DNA of 64,000 bases from NCBI GenBank assembly GCA_037903475.1, contig JBAJFG010000487.1:496001-560000 (forward strand), written 5' to 3'. The stretch is from Ancylostoma caninum (lineage: Eukaryota > Nematoda > Chromadorea > Rhabditida > Ancylostomatidae). The stretch's first letter is position 1, and every line of letters starts with the position of its first letter. Under the pieces are notes generated by a model. The model was not told the DNA's origin and searched no databases. It saw only the letters and a program-made list of their open reading frames with translations. Shown here piece after piece: positions 42,301 to 54,300 of this stretch. The position numbers and the translations under genes are program-made.

Positions 42301-45300
42301 ATGAATGAATGAATGAATGAATGAATGAATGAATGAATGAATTGAATGAATGAGTTGAATGAATGAATGAATGAATTGAATGGGATAAGAATGAATGAAT
42401 GAACGAATGAACGGACAAATTTATCAACTTCGTTATAATATCGCTTTTCATTATTTAGTACTCATGCACATGCAATTGTGCGAATTTTTAAAAAAAATTA
42501 CTGCATCTCCGCAACTATGTACCGTGATAAAAAGCTGTGAATCCGATTATTTCTTGCCAAAGTATTATTTCCAAACCACATCTACTTATTTCGTTTTCAG
42601 TTTAGACCATTTATTTCATTCCATTCATTCATTCATTCATTCATTCATTCATTCATTCATTCATTCATTCATTCATTCATTCATTCATCCATTCAATCAT
42701 TCGTTCATTCATTCATTCATTCATTCAATCATTCATTCATTCATCCATCCATCCATTCATTCATTCATTCATTCATTCATTCATTCATTCACTCATTCAT
42801 TCATTCATTCATCCATTCATTCATTCATTCATTCATTCATTCATTCATTCATTCATTCATTCATTCATTCATTCAATCATTCATTCATTCATTCATTCAT
42901 TCATTCATTCATTCATTCAATCATTCATTCATTCATTCATTCATTCATTCATTCATCCATTCAATCATTCATTCACTCATTCATTCATCCATTCATTCGT
43001 TCATTCAATCATTCATTCACTCATTCATTCATTCATTCATTCATTCAATCATTCATTCACTCATTCATTCATTCATTCATTCATTCATTCATTCATTCAT
43101 TCATTCATTCATTCATTCATTCAATCATTCATTCATTCATTCATTCATTCATTCATTCATTCATTCATTCATTCATTCATGTCGCGAAGCGATCGCTCCT
43201 TTCCAAGGGAGGCCCGGTGCACCGTAATCATGATCGTGCCGAAGGCGGCTGTGATCTTCGTTTGACCACATCCGTCTTATCTACTATCGATAGACTAGGC
43301 CTCTGGGCGGCTCAGTTTTTTCCTGCGTTCGTCACCCACCTGGTGCAGTATCTTCTACATCTCAGTCACTCTCCTACTTCTTTCTTCACTACTCGCTCAT
43401 TATTCTTATCACATTGCAACTCTCACTATTTTTGTCATATTTTTTACCCATCGTATCTGCCACACATCCGTGGCTATCCGTGGCCGCTTTTGTACTACAT
43501 GCAAGCCCTGTTTGTCAATGATGTGGTACATAGGGCAGCTCCAGCTTGGATACACAGTAACTTTGTCGCTATTTAGCATCTTCTCTGGTTTCTCGTCCAT
43601 TGAACATTCATTGAGTTAGTACCTAATGCTGGCGTAGATTTCTAGATAAACCCTACTTCGACTTTTGTTAACTCAATCTAATCGGTGGTTTTTCCGGAAT
43701 TGATTTCATATGTGAGCGGTTTCCTTTCAAACATCGCGTATTCGGTACGCGTAGCATTGGGTGGCTAACCCATCAGGCCCACTGACCACCGATTCGCAAC
43801 GATTCATTCGATCATTCATTCATTCGATCATTCATTCATTCGTTTTTAAAACGCTTAAACGAGTGTGAAACAAACCGTCAACTGTCATGAAGTTGTTCTG
43901 CTTCGCCTCAGGAGATGGCTCGTACTGCTCGACAACGTTCTCACAGAATTCCGTTGTGACACCGACCATCTGAATGCTCTATCTGATTATTTTGGGAGTC
44001 TATCCCTTCTGGGAAGTCACCATCCAACCCCCTGCTCGGTTTCGAGAAAAAGTCGCAAGTCTTGACAACTCAGATAGTCCTTATTAGCGTATCGAACCAT
44101 GAGAAAATACACTTCCGGGCGAGTGGCTATCTCCTAAAGACGGACGCATCGACGACGGAGGCGTCTAATTTGAATAACAGAGTGCAAATGCGCAAAGTTC
44201 GCCTGACCTTGTACAATTCGACGAACTCGTCTTTGTGGATTTTTCCCCGTTTGACGGCGTCAAGTGAACAGCCGGCTTCCTAGAAGAGATTTTGCAGGAT
44301 AAAATGGCGTAAGGCTTTTGCACTGATGATTCGCAAGGGAATCAATGCAGGAAAGAGTTTAACTAGATAGGAACTGAAGTAGGACATGGCTGGAGTAAGA
44401 TCTTCTGGGGATTTCATCAAAATAATTGCCAGGGAAAGATTCCCATGTAATTACGCGCCTTTTAGGGGTGACATTTTCTATCTCTTGGTCAGGAATTGCT
44501 TCCTGGGAGAAGGATATATAGAAGCTATTGAAGTGTGGAAAAAATTGAAAAAAATGTGTGGTTTGTATCATCTTTCTGTGGATGTAAATCCTCAATTTCG
44601 TGTTCCATCATGCAAATTTCACAGCTCAAGCTAGGAATCCATGGAATTCCCCGTAAAGGGTAAGAGACGCTGGTCAGTGTTCCGATTCTTTATGGTTCTG
44701 GTCCGTATATTTTAACGGAAGTTAGGGACTCTGTAGTTGAGAAATGTCCCAAAAATCTTGCCCACACTCTTAACAAAATCAGAAAAAAACAGAAAAAGAG
44801 AGGAAAAAATAGAAGATCTATGTGTTTAATACCCGTTTCTTGCGCAAACCCTATGATTATTTAATTTTTTAGGATAGGAATCGTCCCTGAAATAGGGTTC
44901 TTGTTGGGCTACTAGCGAACCGGCACGCACTTTGACTTTGTTCTTGATCCTCGACAACGCCAACGTAGGATTTGTTTGTCGAATAAGCTTCACAGCCGTG
45001 TTCTCGTCGATGAAACCTTTTCTATCCGGGTCCTCCTCATCGAATACGCTGCCTAGCCATCTGAAAAATATTTTTCTGAAATTTTTTTGGGGATAACACC
45101 GGATTTTGCATTAAGCACACATTATCGCGTTTTCATAGATGGTTCTGAATTTTTTTCGGATCTTTTTTGTAGATGACATTACATATTTCTGGAATGAACT
45201 GGAAACTAGCCTTTCTCGGAGAGTAGCCCAGGCAATCGTCGTGGGTTTGCAGTCATCTGGAAAAAGGGTGGTATAATATGAAGGAGGAAAAAATTCCACA

Positions 45301-48300
45301 ATATTTTAATTGCGAGAACTGGTCCCCGACAAGTTATAGAGATTCCAACAGTGGCATTTTAGGGTACAAACCCTGTGAAGATGCAGGAAACCAATGGTAA
45401 AAGTGCTGTGGCATGAACTTTCTACTAACCAAGCAATAAGGAGATATGTGCAAGTTGAGCAGAAATAATCGATCGATAGATCAACAAACATGAATAAACA
45501 AACAAATAAAAGAATGTTTAAAAACAAATGAATGAGTGAAAGACATTTGAACTCACATTTAGTAGAAGTAAGCGCCATCAAACCAGTAACCCAAATATTG
45601 GCGTCGTCCGCACAGCTGGCCACAAGGTCCAGCGTCTCGTAGTCGTCGCCATAGATCACAGAAAAGAGACATTCATCCTTTAAAAAATCCAAGATCACAG
45701 AATCAAGAGTTTAAAGATCAAGAGATCACCTCACCTGAAGATCACCGAAATTGGAGTCGCTCAGTCGTAGTTGCTCTGTGTTCTTTCCGAGACGCACTTC
45801 TCGGATGTCTTCGATGGCTACTGAACGAACAACATTCTATAGTTTCTCGAAATTTTTATATGAATGGCATTGTCTAGAGATGCCAGTCACAATGGTATAC
45901 ATAATTCATAGCTAAAATGCTGAAAAACTCGTTTTTCAACAAGTACCACCAGGAGAGTTGGGGCGGAGTTTCCACGCGATCCCGGATTTCTGTCACATTG
46001 CGTACGCTATTGTGCTCGCTGCATTTCTCCAGCATGTTCGACATGTTCGATGTTTTTAGTCAATGAATCCATCAATGCTTTTGGCCATTAAATCCAAGCC
46101 AGTCCCGAACCATTTCCTATTGACGGCACCGAACATGTCGAACATGTTGGAGTCCGGCGGAGACAGGGACCTACATGACAGAAGTACAGTATCGCACGGA
46201 AGCCCCGCCCCCACGCTCCCCAGAACAGAAGGCCTAATGACGGGTTTCCGGCAGTTTTATACGTAGTTATGGATACCGCTGGGATCAGCCTTCAGTGGCG
46301 AGTCATGTCTTAGAAACAGAAATGAGCTGGGACACGATTCAAAAAAAATTAGTCTGACGAGGTGATGGGATAATCAGCTAGTCTTAAAATATCATTGTAA
46401 GAGGAGAAAAAATCGGTAATCTACAAGAAAAAAACCTGAGTAAACACACATAGCCTCAACAGAATAAATCAATAAATTTTTCAGACCTCATGGCACAAAA
46501 ATGCAGTAGTAAAGCAGCAGCTGCTGTTTCCAGCCGTAATGTACAGCTCACCGCAGTAAAAAATGTCTTTTTTAGCGTTTACAGCATAATAAAATTCCTG
46601 GACGAGTTCCCCTCGTGAGCTACCTCCTCCATCCCCCAGACCCATTCAAGTGCACTCCTGTGCAGTCGTTCAGCTCCTTGGAGCCCGTTACGTCAGTTGC
46701 TCATCAAATTTTATGAGCCCTCTAGAACTGCATGAAGCAGCAGGCCAGTATTCATGGATATGTACGTCATTTTTATGATATATGGTGCACCTACGTCCAA
46801 TATGGCGTTTATGAGACAGCGACAATGAAAAAAGCGAGCAAATGCAGCCTGTGCCGATATCTCCAATCAGTATCCATCTTTACTGTACAACAAGGTAAAC
46901 ACGCTCAGGTAAAGGAGAAATAGGTTATCGCCTGGACTTTTTGTTTTAATTTCCTTGTCCTTCCAGAAACTTCTGGACCTATTCCCATATGTTGTTCACA
47001 TAGTTCCCCCCTATCCTAGCATGCCGCTTTCTTGGATTCTGCGACGAATCGCCTCAGTAATTGAGTTCACTGGTTCAACGATCATAAAAAGAAACCCCTT
47101 TCCTTCATTTCCGCTTTCGACGGCTAGCTTTTCCGTGGAAGCCGCAAGTCAGCCACCTCATCGAAGCTCCTCAAGGATATTGGAAAAGGATATCGTTGAG
47201 AGTTAATAGCCACCCTTACTTTCCATATTTCGAGAGAATTAACGACTGTATGTTTCAATTAGTTCTGATGACAAAAAAAGGAATTGCTGTGCTGATTGAA
47301 ATGCAGAAATATTTCTTCAGCTTTCCCTTTTCCCTCTAGAGATTTGGATAGAATTGAACTTAATAAATAGGCGAAAATTCATTCTAACAATTATAGCACC
47401 TCGATAAGAATAGGAAAAAGATATTGACAGGATAGGATAACAGGATATCGAAGAAAAGACCAATTGAATTCAAAGAAATAATGAACGAATGAATAGGTTA
47501 TTGAATTGGCTATCTAATGGAGTCATAAAGGGTGCAAAGGCAACTTATTTTTATTTACTTTACGTTTGCTTACAACTTCTTTTACTTACTTTTCCCCATC
47601 TATTTAAATATGTTTCCAAAGAAGAACTTCCTGAAATTTTGTTTCGAACAACAATTCCTGTTTTTCTTCGGTTTTTTTTGTGTAATGGATGGATAACTAG
47701 GGAGCCTGCAAATTACCTACTTCTCGCTTTGTGCGGCTTCTTGTTGGTCGGAGTCCATCGAATATGTGAAAGGTCGGCATCAAGACTGAAAATAAGCGCG
47801 CTCTAATCAAACTGTGACTCATTTTCAAAAAGAGTTAAGACTAGAACGTGTGAGATATATTTGATTTCGGATCTTCTCTCTCAAATAAGTTGAATATTCA
47901 ATTGTTCGAACGACAGGGAAAGAGAGTATCATAGTCTGACAGAAGCCCTGGAGTGAAATAAAGAGCGTTGTGAAGCTTTCCCTTTCTCGAATATTCGAAT
48001 ACTCGAATCAGTTCTTAAACCACTAATTGAATCTTCCAAATCGTTGAATTTTTACCTGGATTGTTGTTCGTTTTTGGACCCAAAAACAAAAATGTTGGTC
48101 TACTAGAGGTTTTTTTGTTTCTGTTTTTTTTCTGGATAAAGTAAGCAAAAATTGTTGGAAAATTCTAGATTTTTTTTGAAGATCATGATAGAAGAAACCA
48201 ACTGTTTGCTTTGTTCACGTTTGTGAGAAAAGATATTTTATTACTTATTAGAAAAAACTTCACTGGAGACAGAGTAAACGTAGAAAATACCTGAAAAACC

Positions 48301-51300
48301 GACGAAAATGTCGGTTTGATCCACGAAGTTTGACAAATTCGCTGCCAGTTTGCATGAAGTGCCAGCAATCGCTTACTGAAATGAAGCCTTACTCACCATT
48401 ACGAGTAAGTTTATTTAGTGACTTGGTTATTTATTTATTTACATGCCAAACTATAAGAACAACTGACCATTAGAAATCTTCTTATCATCGCTTTTCGACG
48501 AGAACGACACCGTCTTCCTGCCGGGCGATTTCTGACGACCAACATGTTTGATAAGGGAGGAGCGGAGGGCTTTTCTGGAAGAAGTAAGTGAACAGCTATT
48601 CAAATACTGTGATACTAGTAACATAGCATTGTAAAATAGTTGAAAATGCACAATTCATTATTCTGAATAGCTGCAGGCCAGATAAACTGCGATTTCTTCT
48701 GTTGGTACGAATCCTGAGGGCTCAGCTAGTCATCCATGAACAAATATTTTTCAGAGCAATGTGCGGTAAATTTAAGAAAAATTACTGGTATCCTCAAGGT
48801 TAGTGATACTAGTGCTGCTGAAAAGCTAGAGATAGCTGCTTGTCTATTTATACGTGCATATTATATTTTATTTATTTATTTCTGGAATCTCTAAGATGCG
48901 TCAATTGTCTAGGAAAAATGACGACAGCTGGGAAAAAGTGAACCCAAAAATGAAAAATTCCTTTTTTTGAACAGGATCACCCATTACACCCATGCAAAAT
49001 TACATTTTTACATCTTTTCAGACCAGTCATAGGACTGTTTGTAGTCAGGCCACGCCCCTGTCTGTTAACGACGTGTTTAAAGTGAATTGGCAAACATCTG
49101 CCAAATTCTGGAACGAGTTTCCAGTTCCACAATCATGCTTCCTTGTTTCACGCCAGGATCCCTCTTCCCTGATCACTGCAGGAGACTCGGGAGCGTAGTC
49201 GGAGCCACTACGAGGCTGGCAGCAGACGTTTTTGGCACTCTGCCAGTCGAATTCGATTAGGCCTCCATGGAAATCCATTCATTTCATTAATTAGGGGCTA
49301 TTAGCCTCTCTGCACACCTTCGCTTGGGGTTTTACACAAGTTTGGGAGCTTGGATGGTTACCAGCAACAAGGTATGTCTCTTGTGGATGCGTGTGATATG
49401 ACATCTAATCCCAGCACCGTCTGGACACCGCCATTCCCTGGGTGAGCTATAGAAGCGCCCAGAAACCCTTCTAGAAGTTCAAATGGAAGCCAAATGCGAG
49501 GCGCATCCCAAAGGGATTGATTAACTCCGAGTAGTTTATTTCTGGGGGATGCTAACGCAACAAAGATCAGCGTAAGAAAAAAAACACAAGGGAGACAAGG
49601 CTTAGTCGAAGTCAAACTTGTCCGGTGCATAAATGTGTAGTAATTATTCCTTCAGAAGCATCCAGAGAATCCATCTCTAGTGCGATCTATCTGGGCATAT
49701 TGCACATTGCCATCCTGGGGAAAATTTATCCATAAACGAACTTCTCACGTAACCAAATTCTGATTTGCCCATTATGGCCAGATTTGGCCCTTGGTATTTG
49801 TCCTTTAATATAGGAACCAAAAAAAATCTGAACAAACCCTGTGCAGCAGTTTGGAGTAAATTTAATCGGGCATTAGGTTTAGGTTAGTTTCTTCTTCGGT
49901 CATATTTTGCCAAAAAAGAGCGGGGAGGTGAAATTTGTCCAAGCGGACAATTCCCAATCTAGCGCTTCAGGTGGACATCTATCTTAGGGCTTCAGGATAG
50001 GTCACCTTTATCCCATTGACAAGAATTCATCAACGACTCTGTGTTACCGCCCGAAGGGTGAACCCAAGGAATGAGCACATAGGCAGATGAACTTGGTTTA
50101 GCTATCCAAGTTCAAGAACCACATCGATGGCCCCCCACACCGACTCCAAACCATCCAGGGAGGAAAACAAGGATTATCAGCAGAGCAGGATGATTAATTT
50201 TCGGTGCATTTTTTGATTTTTTACGACCTTCCATCATTACTGATGATTTCCAGGGGGGGGGGGGGGGGATCGAATTCCTTTTCTCTGTCTTCGTCTAGTG
50301 CTAGGAACGAAAAAAGCCTAGATATCCTCTTTTCTTGTTTGTTCATGGTCGATTGTAGGGAACAAATTCACTTTTTCTCTTAAGGTTAGATACGTATTGA
50401 TTTGTTACGAGGTAAGTAGGAAAATGAGCAGTGAAATAATTCACTTTACTATTAGGATTAATGCTGTGAAGTAGGATTTTTGTCAAGAACTGTTTTTTTT
50501 TCTTCTTTTTACCTTATAATGTGGAGGGGGAGGGGGAGGGGATGAATTTTGTGGGATGTTTGAAGGCAGCTATTCAAAATCAGAGGTGATCGACATGGTC
50601 AGCGTATCCTCTATTGCTTTCTCTCTTCAGAATCATTCACAGTTAAGGAAGTCATGTGAAAATCCCGAAAATCCTCAGAATCCCTCAAATCCTCCCTCAG
50701 CTTCTACGACTGTGGGCTTTCTTTTCTCTGCGTGCTTGCTTTTGTTTATGGTGCATCCTCAATGTGATAAATAAATCAATCACAAACATGGAACGAGGGA
50801 CCAGGAACCACGCGAATCCCTCCCTAAATCCCCTCGACATCCGCGAATTAACGAGACATTGTTTTGATGGTTCGAAAACATGCGCGCGAGCGTCTCTGTC
50901 GCATCGAAGAATGTTTGCCTTCGAGATGTGCGTCTTGTTTGGTGTTCTCGACTGCTTGTTATTTTTAAGCGACTCGTCAAGCATGTTTTGCTCGTCGGCA
51001 CGCATCCCGGCGACAATATGTTGCTCTTGTCGGATTGCGGACGCGTACGGACACTTCCGCGCTCGGATTTGGCAGCTTGCCAGTGAGAATTGATGCACTT
51101 CTGCGGCAAAGAAAAGCGTCTGGTAGGTGAAAAAATGCAAAAAAAAGCAAAATCGCTAAGGAAATCTTCCGAGCGCATTTGTTACGCCGACGTGGGCGTG
51201 TCTGAACGAGTGGTGGGGGGCCTCCGCCAGGTGTGAGCGTGCGTCAAGCGTACGACGTGACGCCGTCATGACGCAGCCCAGACGCATGTGAAACGCTTGC

Positions 51301-54300
51301 GTTGGCAGCGCCACGGATTACTTACGGCGGTTTGTTAATGGTAAACCGTGGAAACTCGCCCACTACCTTGCTTTGGGGGGTTTTTCAGCACGGATCTGAC
51401 GCACACGACACGTAACGCGACGCGTTGCGCACGCACGCGCATCTAATATGGACTATCCTTAACTTGGCCGTTTTGGTTGAGATTGCATGTGGTCACTTTT
51501 GGTTGTAACTGCATGAAGTCCATGCAAGTATCCGTCAACAAACGCCAACATTATCTTGTGAGTAAAAGAACAAGCTCACAGATAGTTGGGGACCAGTTCT
51601 CGTTTTATTCTGCTTATTTTTATTCGTTTTATTTTTTTTTTCAGTTTTATTCTGCTGTAATTGCTTCTGCTCGATCGAAATTGAAAGACGGCGCTCTTTC
51701 ATTCGTGGCCCATTGCTTAGATACAAATTTGTTATTAGACAATTTTGCTTCGGGAAGATTTTTTGCCTGAACTTGACAGCTTTTTCTCTCAAATTTCGGA
51801 TTTTTTGTGAAATTATCTATCTCTTTATTCAAATAGGTCCATCCAAAGATAAGAATGCGGTGGTCGAAACTGGTGTGATCATCTTCTTCATGGGGAAGGA
51901 GAAGTCTTCAATCAAGATCCGTGAGCTCTAGTAAAAAAAAAAAAGAAAATTAAGCCACTAGTACAACCGCAACAAAAAATACTCTATATTCTTCTAAATA
52001 TTACTCTAGGAACATACGTATGCTCTTAAGTTTCTTAGCCGTAACTTGGCAGATAATTGAAACTTGAATAACAAGAACGAAGAACACTGGAAAAATTCTT
52101 GTTTTTTTTTTCGCTTAATAAATGTGTCTTCGGAGATTTCCACTGAAATTAGCTCAATGGAGCTTATGATGACGGAAATTTTCCTGTTTTGAGCCTCATA
52201 CTTCTAGATTTTGTGAGCTAGATCCACTAATAATACAAGTACCCGGTAGGGAGCGAAGCCATGCGAGTTAACAGTCCCAGCTCCCAGTTGCTTCCAGAAT
52301 TTCTTTGGATAACGGCCGATGATAGTAAGGACGTGAATGATATGGTTTAAAGTGCTAGGAAAAGGCCGTTTTTGAGCCCTTCTTTTTGGGGAGAAATTGG
52401 GCGGAGCAGAAGAGGGGAGTAGTACAAGGTTACCCCAGAATGAGCTCCCCTGAAGGAAAAAGCACCACCTAACAGACAGGCAAGAGGTAGAAGGGGGGGG
52501 GGGAGCGGGAAGTAGGTACGATTTTTTCCAGCGCCCATCCATTGCAAAAAGCGATTCTCCCAAATAGTTGGGTGGTGCTATGGATACGTTATTAAAATTT
52601 AACCTTTTTAAAAAATTTCGAGCTACAAGTTTCCATAGATTTTGATTGATTTTCTAAATCTAATGTGGAACCGACAGAAGGGGCATAGTGTTTCCTGTTT
52701 CAACTGCTCTATGTTAGACATGCTGAGAGATCTGCAGAGGTTTTAACCCGCCAGGATGACCAGTGAGATAAGTGATGGTCCGGAATAGTCTTGTGGTTCT
52801 GGTCTACGGAGCGTCGATTTTTCGAAAGTGTGTCTAAGAAGGATGACGGCCACTTGAAGTCACCATTATAATGACGTTTCTGGAGCTTAACTGCGCTTTA
52901 AGCATGTCTATTATTCGTTTCTGCGTGTATTCTGATTAATTTTGTATTTTTGTACATAAAAATTTTTTCGTGAATTTTTTGACCATTGGACCATCAGGAA
53001 ATTTCAGAGTTGGGACAGCGCTATAGCCAATAGTGCTGCCATCTTAAAGTTCGCGGGGGGGGGGCTGACCTTAAGATGACAGCACTTTCGCCCCACAAAT
53101 GCAGCAATATCTGCCCAAGACCCAACACAATCGCTGATATTATATAAATACTATAAGACCGCCATTTTATTGGTAATGATAAAGAACTGTCAAATTTGCT
53201 CTTCTCGAAAAGCCATAGAACTAGTGCTGCTCAAGGCCGAGCCCAGAGCTGAGCGAATGTCTGAGTATATATATTTCAATACAATTATCAAAAAAGTAAC
53301 GTATTCGAATAGAGTGGATTCTTCAGCTAGTAAAGCAAAGACGAAATGTTAGAATACGGGAAAATCCTTTCTATGTTCTTCAATGCTTGCATTACATCAA
53401 ATTTCACGGGTAGTTCTACGCAGAATTTCTTTAGCGCCTTACTAGTTTCTATAAGGGCATCATAGCTATTTCACGTTTTCTCCATCGAAAAACATGAATT
53501 ACTCTGCTCAATCAGGCCTTACAACCATGGTCGAGTATGTATACGAGTTCAAATGCTACTTTCTGAGGAGAGGAAGGGCGTCTCAAAACTGTATGAAACA
53601 GTACTCTGAAAAAAAAGAGTGGAGAGAAGAAAGTACTCTGAAAAAAAAAGAGTGGAGAGAAGAAAAGGAGAAATGTTCGGCAGAATGTGCAACAGAAAGC
53701 GTAGCAAAAATTGCTAAACCAGCAGTAGATGGGATCCAAAATTTCGATGCAAGTGAACAAAACTGAACAACAAAGCAAGAAGAACAATGCCAATACAAAG
53801 AGACAACGTGAACGACAAAGTTATAATACATATACTACATATTTCGAACATTCATTGGGTAGTTAGTCAGTGGAAATTGCTTGAGCAATTGGCTAAGGCT
53901 GTTAGCTAACTTTAATCCATCTAATGTTCCGGCGTCGTCGCCTTCCCGGTTTCCGTTTTTTTTTCTAGATTATTCTTTTTTGAAGCGCTTCTGTGGGGCT
54001 TGGATAGATTAATAATAGTGAAGGCACATTAGTAAACAAACAGTGAAGCCATAGAACAGCTTTAGATGTCATTGAAGTGATTAGGAATAGGATTATAACA
54101 ACAGTGTGGCTTCCTCATTCACAGACCTGAAACAAGACACAGCCCCTTGAGGAAGCTTCCAGAAAGTATGGAGACGTCTAATTTCGATGGAGAAGAATTG
54201 TTCAAAAATTATTTCATAGTCCCAGAAATTGTCTACGACTCTTAAGCCGACTACTATAACATCAAGCTAGGTATTTCGAGGAGCCTAAAAAGGGAAACCC

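Noticed and set aside
43181..43320. Possible snRNA or SL RNA in the GC-rich segment
   Set aside because: Compared with remembered U1, U2, U4, U5, U6, 5S and SL sequences; only short chance matches and no Sm site.
42395..43576. 393-codon plus-strand frame of Phe-Ile-His-Ser repeats
   Set aside because: It is a translation of the (ATTC)n microsatellite inside a pll-1 intron, with no independent coding evidence.
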